Shown: positions 44,386 to 54,244, counted from the stretch's first letter. The stretch is 64,000 nt of DNA from Treponema sp. (GCA_022510905.1 JAFLSN010000001.1:1-64000); one strand, 5' to 3'. A program made the numbers and translations. The notes: generated from the letters alone by a model not told the origin.

Positions 44386-47300
44386 TGTCGCCCTCCTTGT
44401 CAAAACCTGCTCCAGCTTTGTCAATCAGTTCCTGATCGCGTTCGGTAAGCGCAATCTGCTTACCTTTGTCATCATAAATGGTAAAGTCGAGTGCAAGGCC
44501 ACGCAGCTCCTGAACCAGTACGTTGAAGCTTTCCGGAACACCAATCGGGGCGCTAGGATTGCCTTTCACGATTGATTCATATACCTTGCTGCGCCCGTTC
44601 ATGTCATCGGATTTGATGGTCATCATTTCCTGCAAAGTATTTGCGGCTCCATATGCCTCAAGCGCCCACACTTCCATCTCGCCGAGACGCTGCCCACCAA
44701 ACTGGGCTTTGCCGCCCAGAGGCTGCTGGGTCACAAGCGAATATGGCCCTGTGGAACGCGCATGCATCTTGTCGTCAACAAGATGGTGCAGCTTCATAAA
44801 GTAAATCACACCCACAAAGATAGGATTCACGAACGGTTCGCCCGTGAGCCCGTCATACACAATCTGCTTGCAGTCTGGAGAAAGTCCCGCTTCTTTAAGC
44901 TTTTCGGCAATCTGCTCCTGGCTGGGAGTTTGGAATGCAGGAGACTCATAGTATTGGTTCAGCAGTTTTCCGCAGATACCCAACTCACTTTCCATAATCT
45001 GACCGATGTTGGCGCGGCTCGGTACACCAAGCGGATTCAAACATATATCAAGCGGCGTTCCGTCTGCCAGATATGGCATATCTTCCACAGGAAGAATGCG
45101 GCTCACAACACCTTTGTTACCATGACGGCCGGCCATTTTGTCGCCCTCACAGAGCTTTCGTTTGTCGGCAATCAGAACCTTCACCACTTCATCTACACCG
45201 GGATTCAAGTCATCGCCTTCGTTGCGCCGCAGACGCTGAATATCAATCACAGTTCCCTGCACACCGTGCGGCAGCGTCAGCGATGAATCACGAACCTCTT
45301 TTGCTTTCTCACCAAAGATTGAGTTAAGCAGCTTGAATTCGGGAGTGGTTTCCGTTTCACTTTTTGGTGTAACTTTGCCTACCAGAATGTCACCGCTACG
45401 CACTTTTGCACCCACGCGGATAATGCCTTCGGAATCAAGGTTGTCGAGTTTGGATTCGGACGTGTTGGGAACTTCACGTGTAATCTTTTCGGGGCCCAGT
45501 TTTGTTTCACGGATTTCCGTAATGAATTCGTGAATGTGAATGGACGTGTACATGTCTTCTTTGACCACGCGCTGGCTGATAAGCACGGCATCTTCATAGT
45601 TGTAGCCGTTCCATGGCACAAATCCTACCAGCACATTGCGGCCCAATGAAAGCTCACCGTTGAATGTGGCGGGGCCGTCGGCAATCACATCGCCTTTTTT
45701 GACCTTCTCGCCCACCTGCACAACAGGGCGCTGGTGATTACAAGTATCGTTGTTAGTGCGCTGGTACTTCAAGAGCGGATACTCGTCCAATTCTTCACCT
45801 TTGGCGCCTTTGGGTTTGATTTTAATCATTTCGCTGGTGACCCACACCACTTCACCATCGCGGCGGGCTTTTACCAGAACCCCAGAATCATATGCGGTTT
45901 TGCGTTCCATGCCGGTACCAACATGCGGCGGCTCCGGGAACAAAAGCGGCACAGCCTGCCTCTGCATGTTGCAGCCCATCAATGCGCGGTTTGCAGCGTT
46001 GTGCTCAAGGAACGGAACCAGAGAGGCAGACACAGACACAACTTGCCGCGGCGACACGTCCATATACTGAATGTCTTCGACAGAGCGGCTAGAGTAGTCG
46101 CCCCGATGCCGGCAGGCAACATAATCGGTGGGGAAGGAACCGTCAGCCTTCATGCCTTCTGTAACTTGCCCAATATAAAAACGGTCTTCATCCATTGCCG
46201 AGAGATACGCCACTTCATTTGTGGCTTTGCCGCCTTCAACCTTGCGATAAGGTTCTTCAAGGAAACCGTATTCATTGACCCGGGCAAACATCGAAAGCGA
46301 CACAATCAAACCGATGTTCGGACCTTCCGGCGTTTCAATCGGACACATGCGGCCATAATGCGTATAGTGAATGTCGCGCACCTCAAAACTTGCACGGTCG
46401 CGGTTTAAGCCGCCCGGGCCCAATGCGTTCAAACGGCGCTTGTGCGTAAGCTCTGCCAGAGGATTAACCTGATCCATGAACTGTGAAAGCTGCGAAGAAC
46501 CGAAAAATTCTTTAATTGCACCCACAATCGGCTTGATTGAAATCAAATCCTGCGGTTTGAGCGTTTCTGTTTCTTTGAGGTTCATGCGCTCTTTGGCAAT
46601 GCGTTCCATACGGCCGAACGCAGATTTGAGCTGCACCGAAAACAGTTCACCCACAGAACGCACACGGCGGTTGCCCAAATGGTCAATATCGTCAAGCGGC
46701 TCATCGCCAATGTACACTTCAATCAGGTGCTTCATGGTCTGGATGATGTCTTCCTGAATGAGCGTCAAATCTTCAACAGGCTCAACGTAGTTGAATTTTT
46801 TGTTCAGCTTGTAGCGCCCCACACGACCCAAATCGTAACGGCGCGAGCTGTAGAACATAGCCTTAAGTTCTTTTTCAGCCGTTTCATAAGAAATTGGTTC
46901 GCCTGGCTGGAGCACTTCATACACCTTGGAGATGGCCGCTTCCAGCGTAGGCTCGTCTATCGCGTCTTCACCTTCCTTGGCAAAAATGATTTCCTCGCGT
47001 TCAAAGCAGTTGATAATCATTTCGCTGTTCAAGGAATCGTTGATTTCTTCTTTTTTTTCAGGATGCTTTCGCGTATTAAAATTGATTGCAACGATTTCTT
47101 TGATGCCGTTTGCCACCAAATCATCAATGTCATGCGGATGCAGCTTGTCGCCGGCACGAAACAGTTTTTTTTCTTCGCCAGAATCACCATCGGTGATTAC
47201 CACGGCACTTGCAAGCACCCTGCCCACAAGGTTGTCACGTTTCGAGGCACTGTCAGACACTTTGAGCGTCTCGACTTTGTAGAACGCACGGATGATTTCT

Positions 47301-47935
47301 TCGCGGGTACTGTAGCCCAGCGCGCGCAGGAAAATGGTTCCAAGAATTTTCTTCTTGCGGTCAATTTTCGCATAAATCAGTTCTTTTTTCTGGTCGATTT
47401 CAAATTCAAGCCAAGAACCACGGTATGGAATAATACGGCTGGAATACACGCCTTTTTCATGCTGAAAAATAACACCAGGGGAACGGTGAATCTGGCTTAC
47501 CACCACACGCTCTGCACCGTTAATCACAAAAGTGCCGCGGTCGGTCATAAGCGGAATGTCGCCCATGTAGATGTCCTTCTGCAAAATGGCGCCAGTCTGC
47601 AAAAAATTCAAGTTGATTCGAGCTTTGAGCGGAACCGCATAAGTCAGCCCCTTCTTTTTACACTCAAGCTCGCTGAATTTTATGTTGGCCTCATCCAGCT
47701 CATAAAACTCGTATTCGAGCTTCATGTCGCCGTTTGGACTTTCAATAGGAAAAGTTGAAGTAAACACTTCTTGAAGACCTTGATCCAAAAGCGGTTCTTT
47801 TGAAGCAAGCCGGTCACGCTGCACAAAACTTTCATATGAAGAAAGCTGAATGTCGATAAGATTCGGCAGCTCCATAAAATTCTGGATGTCTTTACCAAAA
47901 TACTGACGAGTGATTTTTTTGCTTTTTGCGAACAT
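44378..47935 (-). CDS. rpoB: RNA polymerase beta subunit
   Basis: The protein has 1185 residues. The rifampicin region reads [20 protein letters not shown], then [14 protein letters not shown]: the position equal to E. coli Ser531 is Asn (residue 503, codon at 46427-46429). This is the spirochaete state associated with natural rifampicin resistance. The C-terminal [23 protein letters not shown] region is standard. The start [14 protein letters not shown] has AGAGGTG upstream; longer readings enter the leader. It is preceded by a 373-nt gap. Confidence 0.97.
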   Translation of the reverse strand: MFAKSKKITRQYFGKDIQNFMELPNLIDIQLSSYESFVQRDRLASKEPLLDQGLQEVFTSTFPIESPNGDMKLEYEFYELDEANIKFSELECKKKGLTYAVPLKARINLNFLQTGAILQKDIYMGDIPLMTDRGTFVINGAERVVVSQIHRSPGVIFQHEKGVYSSRIIPYRGSWLEFEIDQKKELIYAKIDRKKKILGTIFLRALGYSTREEIIRAFYKVETLKVSDSASKRDNLVGRVLASAVVITDGDSGEEKKLFRAGDKLHPHDIDDLVANGIKEIVAINFNTRKHPEKKEEINDSLNSEMIINCFEREEIIFAKEGEDAIDEPTLEAAISKVYEVLQPGEPISYETAEKELKAMFYSSRRYDLGRVGRYKLNKKFNYVEPVEDLTLIQEDIIQTMKHLIEVYIGDEPLDDIDHLGNRRVRSVGELFSVQLKSAFGRMERIAKERMNLKETETLKPQDLISIKPIVGAIKEFFGSSQLSQFMDQVNPLAELTHKRRLNALGPGGLNRDRASFEVRDIHYTHYGRMCPIETPEGPNIGLIVSLSMFARVNEYGFLEEPYRKVEGGKATNEVAYLSAMDEDRFYIGQVTEGMKADGSFPTDYVACRHRGDYSSRSVEDIQYMDVSPRQVVSVSASLVPFLEHNAANRALMGCNMQRQAVPLLFPEPPHVGTGMERKTAYDSGVLVKARRDGEVVWVTSEMIKIKPKGAKGEELDEYPLLKYQRTNNDTCNHQRPVVQVGEKVKKGDVIADGPATFNGELSLGRNVLVGFVPWNGYNYEDAVLISQRVVKEDMYTSIHIHEFITEIRETKLGPEKITREVPNTSESKLDNLDSEGIIRVGAKVRSGDILVGKVTPKSETETTPEFKLLNSIFGEKAKEVRDSSLTLPHGVQGTVIDIQRLRRNEGDDLNPGVDEVVKVLIADKRKLCEGDKMAGRHGNKGVVSRILPVEDMPYLADGTPLDICLNPLGVPSRANIGQIMESELGICGKLLNQYYESPAFQTPSQEQIAEKLKEAGLSPDCKQIVYDGLTGEPFVNPIFVGVIYFMKLHHLVDDKMHARSTGPYSLVTQQPLGGKAQFGGQRLGEMEVWALEAYGAANTLQEMMTIKSDDMNGRSKVYESIVKGNPSAPIGVPESFNVLVQELRGLALDFTIYDDKGKQIALTERDQELIDKAGAGFDKEGDNA

Positions 47936-48308
47936 CAAGCACCTCTGGTGTTTGTGCGAAACACACGCCACGGAAGCTGCTACAAGGAAAACTTGCCTCA
48001 GCACAGCGTTCTTCGTGCCGCTACGGACTGTTTCTGTCCGGGCAGCCTGTACGTCATCGCAGCCTGCCAGTTTTTGTTTTTAGACGCGCAAAGCTTCAAG
48101 AAGCACACTGCGCCCAGCGTACTTCTCGAAGCTTGTTTTTTATGCACCCTGACTTTCAAAGCAAAGGCACTGTTGTTTTGAATATGTCCAGTTCCGCACC
48201 GCGAAACCAGCGCACAGCCAAGCACGCTCCAAGGAACCGCTACAGCTGTGCGCATCGTATGCAAGAGAATCCCACCAAGTGGAATTCCTCTTTGGCAATA
48301 AATAAAGG
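47936..48308 (-). other. Long rplL-rpoB intergenic region with a hairpin
   Basis: No gene is seen in these 373 nt. Just after rplL, GAATTCCAC and GTGGGATTC (48267-48287) form a 9-bp stem with a 3-nt loop, extended by flanking AGA/TCT. There is no strong T run after it. In E. coli the same junction holds an attenuator and an RNase III site, so this hairpin may set the rpl/rpo ratio. Confidence 0.45.
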
Positions 48309-48680
48309 TTATTTCTTGCTCGCTTTTCCACCGGCAGCTGTAATGTCAGCAATGATTTTATCGGCATCAGCTTTGGAAATTCCTTCCTTAAGTGGCTTAG
48401 GTGCGCCTTCAACAAGCGCCTTTGCTTCACCCAGACCAAGACCTGTAATCACGCGCACGGCCTTGATAACGGCAATCTTTTTGTCAGCTTCAAAAGAATC
48501 AAGAGTAACAGTAAATTCAGTCTGTTCTTCTGCGGCTGGAGCGGCTGGACCGGCGGCAACAGCAACGGGGGCCGCTGCAGAAACGCCAAATTTTTCTTCC
48601 ATAGCCTTTACCAGATCAGCGGCCTGCTGAACGGTCATGTTTGCGATTGCGTCAAGAATTTCATCATTTGAAAGTGCCAT
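48309..48680 (-). CDS. rplL: 50S ribosomal protein L7/L12
   Basis: The protein has 123 residues. It has an N-terminal dimerisation helix, an Ala/Pro hinge ([18 protein letters not shown]) and the C-terminal factor-binding domain [20 protein letters not shown] and [16 protein letters not shown]. It forms the stalk with L10. AGGAG lies before the ATG, and a small GTCATT-ACA-AATGAC hairpin lies just upstream of it. A 228-nt gap separates it from rplJ. Confidence 0.96.
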   Translation of the reverse strand: MALSNDEILDAIANMTVQQAADLVKAMEEKFGVSAAAPVAVAAGPAAPAAEEQTEFTVTLDSFEADKKIAVIKAVRVITGLGLGEAKALVEGAPKPLKEGISKADADKIIADITAAGGKASKK

Positions 48681-48908
48681 AATTGTCTTCTCCTGTCATT
48701 TGTAATGACTGTTACCGTTGCAGAAAAACGCATACCACGTTCTGTAGCCCCGCATACGGTTTTACGGAACCCCTGTGCCCCCGCAGTGCAGGAACGAGCG
48801 GTTTCCATTATCCGTGGACAGTAATCAGCACAGCGAAGCCTGACCACGGTTTTGATGGCGTTATGGCAAATGCCACACGCCTTCAGTTTTGATTAGAACC
48901 CACCAGCC

Positions 48909-49487
48909 TCAGTTGGCCGCAGGAGCGGCTTCGGAAGCGGGAGCTGCTTCTGGCGCAGGAGCCGATGCAGCAGGAGCACCGCCTTCTTTTTCCAGCTTTT
49001 CCACGTATGCCTGCAAAGTACCTGCCAGTTTGCGAGCAGGCCCATTGATGGCAGACATAATCATGGCAATCAACTGCTTCTTGCCAGGCAGTTTTGAGAA
49101 CGCTTCGATTTTTGCCGCATCATAAAGCTCGCTTTCTACCCAAGCGCCCTTAACAGAAAGTGTTGGAGCTTCCTTGATAAAATCGAACATGATTTTGGCA
49201 ACTTCGTTGGCATCCTCTTTGACCATGGCGATGGCGGTAGGGCCTGTGAGGTAATCGGCAACGGCATCAACCTTCATCTCGGTGAATGCAATCCGCGCAA
49301 AGTTGTTTTTAATAACTTTGAGCTGAGAGTTTTTTTCACCCAGAGAATGGCGCAATTTTGAAATCTGCTCCACGCTCATGCCGCGATAGTCGATAAAAAT
49401 AAAATCCTTGTATTCACCTAGGACTTTTTTTGCTTCCTCGATAGCAGCCACTTTTGCAGGCTGCACATGTTTTGCTCTGAGTGCCAT
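48909..49487 (-). CDS. rplJ: 50S ribosomal protein L10
   Basis: The protein has 192 residues with EEAKKVLGEYKDFIFIDYRG, the 23S-binding N-terminal domain, and helices for L12 binding. An Ala/Pro/Glu-rich tail ends the protein. The start overlaps the rplA stop by one base, so the long L10 leader known from E. coli cannot be directly upstream. Confidence 0.95.
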   Translation of the reverse strand: MALRAKHVQPAKVAAIEEAKKVLGEYKDFIFIDYRGMSVEQISKLRHSLGEKNSQLKVIKNNFARIAFTEMKVDAVADYLTGPTAIAMVKEDANEVAKIMFDFIKEAPTLSVKGAWVESELYDAAKIEAFSKLPGKKQLIAMIMSAINGPARKLAGTLQAYVEKLEKEGGAPAASAPAPEAAPASEAAPAAN

Positions 49488-50167
49488 TATGCATCCTCCT
49501 TGTAGTCAATCCACACGCCGGGCCCCATGGTCGAACTCAACGAAACACTGCGCACGAATCCCATTTTGGCGTCAGCTGGCTTTTTACGCCGCAACTCGGC
49601 AAGGAAAGTCTGCACGTTTTCGGCAGTGTCCTTTACATCCATAGAGACTTTTCCAACAGGGATGTGTACTACTCCACCTTTGTCGGCGCGGAATTCTGTG
49701 CGGCCTTTTTTAAGTTCATTGATAGCTTTTACGATATCGGGCGTAACGGTGCCAGTCTTGGGGTTGGGCATGAGGCCTTTGCGCCCCAGAACCATACCAA
49801 GGCGGCCAACATCCTTCATCATATCAGGAGTAGCAACAGCCACATCAAATTCAGTCCATCCGCCTTTTACCTTATCGATGTATTCCGTAGAACCAGCGTA
49901 GGTCGCGCCGGCATCGAGCGCTTCTTTTACGCGGTCTTCACGGCAGAACACGAGCACCCGTTTTTCTGCTGTAAACTGATGGGGAAACACCAATGTGTCG
50001 CGCATAGTCTGATTCTTTTCGAGCTTCAAAGAAACTGAAAGTTCAACCGTTTCGTCAAAATTCACATAGTGCAGGTCTTTTACAAGCTGGCAGGCTTCGT
50101 CAACACTGTAGAATTTTGTCACATCGTACTTGGTCAACGCATTGCGGTATTTTTTTCCGTGTTTCAT
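49487..50167 (-). CDS. rplA: 50S ribosomal protein L1
   Basis: The protein has 226 residues: KHGKKYRNALTKYDVTKFYS, then GRKGLMPNPKTGTVTPDI and VHIPVGKVSMDVKDTAENVQ. It forms the L1 stalk and in many bacteria represses its own operon. It is coupled by one-base overlaps to rplK and rplJ. Confidence 0.96.
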   Translation of the reverse strand: MKHGKKYRNALTKYDVTKFYSVDEACQLVKDLHYVNFDETVELSVSLKLEKNQTMRDTLVFPHQFTAEKRVLVFCREDRVKEALDAGATYAGSTEYIDKVKGGWTEFDVAVATPDMMKDVGRLGMVLGRKGLMPNPKTGTVTPDIVKAINELKKGRTEFRADKGGVVHIPVGKVSMDVKDTAENVQTFLAELRRKKPADAKMGFVRSVSLSSTMGPGVWIDYKEDA

Positions 50168-50601
50168 TACTTGCCCTCCACTTCAACACCCATACTGCGG
50201 GCAGTACCGGCAATGATTTTTTTCGCGGCCTCAATATCGTTCGCATTCAAATCAGGAAGCTTCTGCTTTGCGATGTCTTCAAGACTTTTTGCAGACAGCG
50301 TACCAACTTTGTCGCGCAGCGGATTGCCAGAACCTTTCTGGATTCCTACCGCTTTTTTGATGAGAACGGCTGCGGGCGGTGTTTTGAGGATGAAGGTATA
50401 CGATTTATCCTGATAAACCGTAATGACAACCGGGATAATCAATCCCTTTTCCATGCTCTTGGTGCGGTCATTGAATTCCTGCACAAATTTCGGCGCAGAA
50501 ACGCCATGAGGACCAAGGGCAGGGCCAACGGGCGGAGCCGGGGTTGCAGCGCCTGCGGGACACTGCAATTTGATAACGGCGGTAACCTTTTTTGTGGCCA
50601 T
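50167..50601 (-). CDS. rplK: 50S ribosomal protein L11
   Basis: The protein has 144 residues: [20 protein letters not shown], then [20 protein letters not shown] and the C-terminal rRNA-binding domain with [13 protein letters not shown]. It binds the GTPase-associated centre. AAGGAG lies before the ATG at 50599-50601; upstream in-frame starts lie in the nusG-rplK gap. Confidence 0.96.
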   Translation of the reverse strand: MATKKVTAVIKLQCPAGAATPAPPVGPALGPHGVSAPKFVQEFNDRTKSMEKGLIIPVVITVYQDKSYTFILKTPPAAVLIKKAVGIQKGSGNPLRDKVGTLSAKSLEDIAKQKLPDLNANDIEAAKKIIAGTARSMGVEVEGK

Positions 50602-50927
50602 GGTGAATCTCCTTATAATTGGTGTGGCTCTTGTTCTGTGTATCACGCTGTGACGCACGGAAGCAAGTCCTAGCGAAGCGCCAGTGTCCAACGGACATGC
50701 ACTTCTCCCAAACTAAGTGAATGTGGCCGCTTATGCAAACCCTGCCAAGCACAGTGAACGGCTCCATGCAAAAAAACCTTTTCTGTACCAGCACCGGACG
50801 CATGCAGCAAGACAACCACTTCATAAGTTTTTCAAACATCTAAAAAATGAAAACCAAAGTGGCTTCCATCAATCATACCAAGTGCACAAACAGCAGCAAT
50901 CAGCTTCATGCACAACAAGCAGATGAC
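50602..50927 (-). other. nusG-rplK intergenic region
   Basis: These 326 nt hold no recognisable gene. Some short inverted stretches occur, but no terminator with a T run and no good promoter was found. Its length is unusual for this junction. Confidence 0.4.
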
Positions 50928-51485
50928 TTAAATTTTTTCAACTTGTAACAAATCCATTTCCACAGGGGTGGCGCGACCAAAAACCTGAACATTTACCCTG
51001 AGCTTGTTCTTTTCTGCCTGAACCTCTTCAACAGTGCCGCTGAACGTGGCAAAAGGCCCGTCAGTAATTTTAACGCGGTCACCAACATCAAACTGCTGCT
51101 TGACGCGCACTGTCTTTTCGCCCTTTATTTCGCCAGACTGCTGCAAGAGATTTTTTGCCTCATCGTTTGTAATTGGACGAGGGCGCTCCGAAGGGTTTGT
51201 GCCCACAAAGCCTGTCACTCCCTGAATGCGGCGAATTGCGGAACAGGTATTTTTCCAGCCCAGTTGGGGCAAATCCATTTCAAGCATGATATAGCCTGGC
51301 AGAAATTTATTGCTGCGCACATGCTTTTTTCCGTTGCGTACCTCAACGACCTCTTCCATAGGAATTTTCACATCTGTAACCACAGACGAATCGATGTCAC
51401 CAGTTTCAATCAGCTTGCGCAGAGTACGTTCAATTTTGGCTTCATATCCATTATAGGTGTGAAGGATGTACCAGCTCTTTGCCAT
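50928..51485 (-). CDS. nusG: Transcription termination/antitermination factor NusG
   Basis: The protein has 185 residues: AKSWYILHTYNGYEAKIERT, LPGYIMLEMDL and GVTGFVGTNPSERPRPI in the N-terminal RNA-polymerase-binding domain. The C-terminal KOW domain is FDVGDRVKITDGPFATFSGT. It couples transcription to Rho and to translation. It follows secE by 17 nt, as in most bacteria. Confidence 0.96.
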   Translation of the reverse strand: MAKSWYILHTYNGYEAKIERTLRKLIETGDIDSSVVTDVKIPMEEVVEVRNGKKHVRSNKFLPGYIMLEMDLPQLGWKNTCSAIRRIQGVTGFVGTNPSERPRPITNDEAKNLLQQSGEIKGEKTVRVKQQFDVGDRVKITDGPFATFSGTVEEVQAEKNKLRVNVQVFGRATPVEMDLLQVEKI

Positions 51486-51502
51486 CAGTATACCTTAAAA
51501 AG

Positions 51503-51682
51503 CTAAAACACAAGACGAAGACCTTCCGTGAACAGCCAGTCCAGAAGGCCAAGAATTACAGCCACTACAAGTGTAGAAATGAGCACAACTTTTACGGAGG
51601 AAACAACTTCCGAGCGGGTGGGCCATACAACTTTACGTAGTTCAGCCGCACATTCCTTGCAAAACTGGAAAAACTTCTTCAT
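51503..51682 (-). CDS. secE: Protein translocase subunit SecE
   Basis: This 59-residue single-span protein starts MKKFFQFCKECAAELRKVVW; the PTRSEV segment and one transmembrane helix (VVLISTLVVAVILGLLDWLF) are characteristic. GAGGAC lies before the ATG. It clamps SecY and lies between tRNA-Trp and nusG. Confidence 0.94.
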   Translation of the reverse strand: MKKFFQFCKECAAELRKVVWPTRSEVVSSVKVVLISTLVVAVILGLLDWLFTEGLRLVF

Positions 51683-51705
51683 TTTTGTCCTCACGAATAA
51701 AATAG

Positions 51706-51778
51706 CAGGCCAGGCAGGACTCGAACCCGCGACAACCGGTTTTGGAGACCGGGACTCTACCAACTGAGCTACTGACCT
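51706..51778 (-). tRNA. trnW: tRNA-Trp (CCA anticodon)
   Basis: The 73-nt cloverleaf has acceptor arms AGGTCAG / CTGGCCT, a D arm with AGCTCAGTTGGTAGAG, anticodon loop CTCCAAA with CCA, and a T arm with GGTTCGAGTCC. The discriminator is G and the CCA end is not encoded. It lies between rpmG and secE within the operon. Confidence 0.95.
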
Positions 51779-51823
51779 ATAGAAAGACCTTCCTGCGACA
51801 AGCTGAAAGGTCTCTTTGGCGGC

Positions 51824-52000
51824 TTATTTTACTTTTGTTTCTTTGTGCATCGTTTCTTTACGGCAGAACGGACAATACTTGTTCTTTTCAAGCTTACCGG
51901 TGATATTCTTGCGGTTCTTGTATGTGGTATAGTTTTTCTGCTTGCACTCAGGACACTGCAATGCGATAATCTCTACGGCGGTCTTTTTTTTGCTTGCCAT
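51824..52000 (-). CDS. rpmG: 50S ribosomal protein L33 (zinc form)
   Basis: The protein has 58 residues. It begins [19 protein letters not shown] and ends [11 protein letters not shown]. The pairs CPEC and CPFC mark the zinc-binding version. GAGGAG lies before the ATG at 51998-52000. It sits between two tRNA genes. Confidence 0.95.
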   Translation of the reverse strand: MASKKKTAVEIIALQCPECKQKNYTTYKNRKNITGKLEKNKYCPFCRKETMHKETKVK

Positions 52001-52070
52001 GACTTACTCCTCAACAAAAATACGGACTGCCCAAGCCACATAAAAAGCACAAGGCAGTCGCAGTACAAAG

Positions 52071-52143
52071 AGCTCCCGAGCGGAATCGGACCGCTGACCT
52101 CATCGTTACCAACGATGTGCTCTACCGACTGAGCTACAAGAGC
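52071..52143 (-). tRNA. trnT: tRNA-Thr (GGT anticodon)
   Basis: The 73-nt cloverleaf has acceptor arms GCTCTTG / CGGGAGC, D arm AGCTCAGTCGGTAGAG, and anticodon loop TTGGTAA with GGT. The T arm has GGTCCGATTCC. CCA is not encoded. It is the first element of the rpmG-secE-nusG-rpl-rpo operon. Confidence 0.95.
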
Positions 52144-52167
52144 AGATAACGCTTTGCGTGTTTTGGC

Positions 52168-52196
52168 AATATACAGGAATTGCACAAACATGTCAA
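52168..52196 (-). promoter_or_regulatory. Strong promoter of the tRNA-Thr to rpsG operon
   Basis: A perfect -35 (TTGACA, 52191-52196), a 17-bp spacer and TATATT (52168-52173) on the minus strand would start transcription about 20 nt before tRNA-Thr. The first 13 bases, TTGACATGTTTGT, are identical to those of the small-RNA promoter at 53587-53615. Confidence 0.75.
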
Positions 52197-52222
52197 TACA
52201 TGCTGGCAGAATTCCGCGGCTT

Positions 52223-53137
52223 TTAGTTCTTTGGAAGCTGCTGGGCAACCTCCCGACCATTGCTCTGGGTAAGCATGGTATGCGGTGGAACAGGATGCGT
52301 AATCCATGTATTGCCACCAATGGTGCACCCTTCGCCAATCACAGTCTCACCGCCCAGAATGGTTGCATTCGCATAGATAGTAACATTGTCTTCAATGGTT
52401 GGATGCCGCTTTTTGTTCATAAATTCTTTTTTGACACTGAGCGCCCCCAGAGTAACCCCCTGGTAAATCTTGACATTCTTGCCGATGATGCAGGTTTCTC
52501 CAATAACAACGCCTGTTCCATGGTCAATAAAAAAACTTTCGCCGATTTCTGCACCGGGATGAATATCAATGCCGGTGTGCCCATGGGCATATTCACTCAT
52601 AATGCGCGGAATCACCGGAACTCCGCTTGTCTGCAAAAAATGCGCAAGACGGTATACGGTAATCGCCTCAAGCCCCGGGTACGACACAATCACTTCGTTG
52701 CTGCTTTTGGCCGCAGGGTCGCCATTGTACGAAGCCTGCACGTCAAGCCCGATTTTGCGCCGGATTTCAGGAATCTCCTCGATAAGAGCGCGTGCAGTCT
52801 GCTCGGCAAGCTGAAAACAATGGCTCTGCTCCACCACGGGATTGTTAATCACATACAGCAGGGCCTTGCGTATTTCTTTTGTAAGCATAGAAATGATGCG
52901 GTGCACCCGTTCGCCTGTCACAAAACGCAAAGTCTGGGAATCAACATGTTCGTTGGTGCGGTAGCTAGGAAAAATCAGATACTGCAAATCCTGCAACACA
53001 CTGATAACGTTCTGCCGGTTCGGGAAATTACATGCCTCGTCAAGATTGATTCCGCCGTATTTATTGTATGATTCCAAGATTTTATCTATGGAACGATCGA
53101 TCGAAGCGTCAGATTTGCCACTGTAAATATAATCCAT
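52223..53137 (-). CDS. cysE: Serine O-acetyltransferase
   Basis: The protein has 304 residues and makes O-acetylserine for cysteine synthesis. The N-terminal half is the longer, EpsC-type helical domain. The C-terminal left-handed beta helix contains GIDIHPGAEIGESFFIDHGT, then GVVIGETCIIGKNVKIYQGV and hexapeptide repeats with ILGGETVIGEGCTIGGN. Catalytic His-Asp and His in the DIHPGA and IDHGTG segments are present. The start is MDYIYSGKSD, after AAGGGGG. It is monocistronic. Confidence 0.92.
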   Translation of the reverse strand: MDYIYSGKSDASIDRSIDKILESYNKYGGINLDEACNFPNRQNVISVLQDLQYLIFPSYRTNEHVDSQTLRFVTGERVHRIISMLTKEIRKALLYVINNPVVEQSHCFQLAEQTARALIEEIPEIRRKIGLDVQASYNGDPAAKSSNEVIVSYPGLEAITVYRLAHFLQTSGVPVIPRIMSEYAHGHTGIDIHPGAEIGESFFIDHGTGVVIGETCIIGKNVKIYQGVTLGALSVKKEFMNKKRHPTIEDNVTIYANATILGGETVIGEGCTIGGNTWITHPVPPHTMLTQSNGREVAQQLPKN

Positions 53138-53250
53138 GCCGCCCCCTTGCAATCTATGAAATTATCAAAAGCACCTTTCTTTTATAGCAGACTTTTACAA
53201 TATAAACAACAGACCCCAGACAAAACGCCTGCAAACTACGCAGAAAAACA

Positions 53251-53317
53251 AACACAGCTTGGTGCAGAAGCAAGTCTCCAAGCCAGGGGCGGGAGATGTA
53301 CCTATCCGCACGAATCA
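53251..53317 (+). repeat. Dispersed short repeat, copy H
   Basis: The copy has TGCAGAAGCAAGTCTCCAAG, CCAGGGGCGGG and the end CCTATCCGCACGAATCA. It lies 115 bp upstream of cysE, in the opposite orientation to that gene. The flanking bases to 53483 show nothing else. Confidence 0.65.
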
Positions 53318-53483
53318 ATGCATTTTTGCAAGCTTTATGCTGAACAACCTCCAAAAACATAAAACAAAAAAAAATTTAACTAGCAGACATCGCTTTAAAG
53401 AATTTGGTTTCAGATTTTAAGTTCTGTTACATTTTATGCTGAATCATGAGGAGAAACAAAAACCTAAGCCGACACCAGACCGC

Positions 53484-53580
53484 AAAAAAAAATAGAGGGG
53501 CCAAGCTCTAACAGAACCCGACCCCTCTACCGTCCAGTAAACTGGACATCGGAGAGAGTTTATCAGCTTATTTACAAGCT
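53484..53580 (-). ncRNA. Candidate small RNA of about 95-100 nt
   Basis: A near-consensus promoter (53587-53615) is followed by two compact hairpins, CAGCTT/AAGCTG (53564-53581) and GTCCAG-TTTA-CTGGAC (53532-53547). An intrinsic terminator then follows, with stem AGAGGGG/CCCCTCT (53494-53528) and a run of nine T after one A. There is no credible open frame or ribosome site. The next gene on the strand, cysE, is 350 nt further on, so a regulated leader is less likely but not excluded. I do not recognise the RNA as 6S, SRP, tmRNA or RNase P. Confidence 0.65.
53494..53528 (-). terminator. Intrinsic terminator of the candidate small RNA
   Basis: The stem AGAGGGG / CCCCTCT encloses a 21-nt loop and is followed on the minus strand by A and nine T (53484-53492). 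Confidence 0.75.
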
Positions 53581-53586
53581 GACTGA

Positions 53587-53615
53587 AATATAGCATGAAC
53601 AAACAAACATGTCAA
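53587..53615 (-). promoter_or_regulatory. Promoter of the candidate small RNA
   Basis: TTGACA (53610-53615), a 17-bp spacer and TATATT (53587-53592) lie on the minus strand. The -35 and the first spacer bases match the promoter of the tRNA-Thr/secE/rpo operon. Confidence 0.75.
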
Positions 53616-54100
53616 GCAAATTTTAAGCTTTTTATTGAGTTATTCTGAAAATATACGAAAATTTTTGCAACAACACCTCCCGACACATAAACAAGGCTTC
53701 GCTCCGTAAAGCACGGTATGTATCCTTTCCGCACGAATGAAATTCCACCTGAACAAACATCCAGACATTTTTTAAGACCCTTGACCAGCCAAATCATTCG
53801 GAACAGAGACTAAGTAGCGGCAAAACAAAGACTTACACTGAAAAGAAGGGAACAATCCTACACCGCAATAACGACTTGACGGCAGACATATGCGGGGTGA
53901 AACAAGAACACCGCGAACCGTTACTACAACCTCATGCACTAGGCAATCCCGCGCGAAAGCAGCCGCGAGGTGGTGCAGGACTGCCCTGACAGCCAACACA
54001 CCAGCTACAGAGGGCTAATTTTATAGCAATCAACGATTTACACAGGTGGAAGGAAAGCATACGGCACCCTCCTGCGCAGGCGGCTACAGGCACTACCGCG

Positions 54101-54244
54101 TGGGCGCGGGGAGCTTCGCTGCATTTGGCGCGGGGAGCTTCGCTGCATTTTAGCCCTAGTGAATCTGTCACACTCACCACTTGTGCTTGTGATACACTCA
54201 CCACTGACGTTTGTGTCGCATTTGCCACTGGTGATTCTGTCGCA
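54101..54244. repeat. 24-bp minisatellite inside R2 (six units)
   Basis: Six exact-length 24-bp units occur. The first two are nearly identical (GGCGCGGGGAGCTTCGCTGC plus AT...). The other four are of the CTCACCACTTGTGCTTGTGA type. Confidence 0.75.

Noticed and set aside
47936-48300. Upstream extension of RpoB into the leader
   Set aside because: The in-frame residues before MFAKSKK are unlike any beta subunit, and the ribosome site is at the internal ATG.
48681-48908. L10-type autoregulatory leader
   Set aside because: The rplJ start overlaps rplA, so the only long gap lies after rplJ. No kink-turn-like L10 site could be recognised there.
53138-53483. T-box or other riboswitch for cysE
   Set aside because: No T-box sequence or specifier loop is seen, and the terminator upstream lies 350 nt from cysE with unrelated repeat DNA between.
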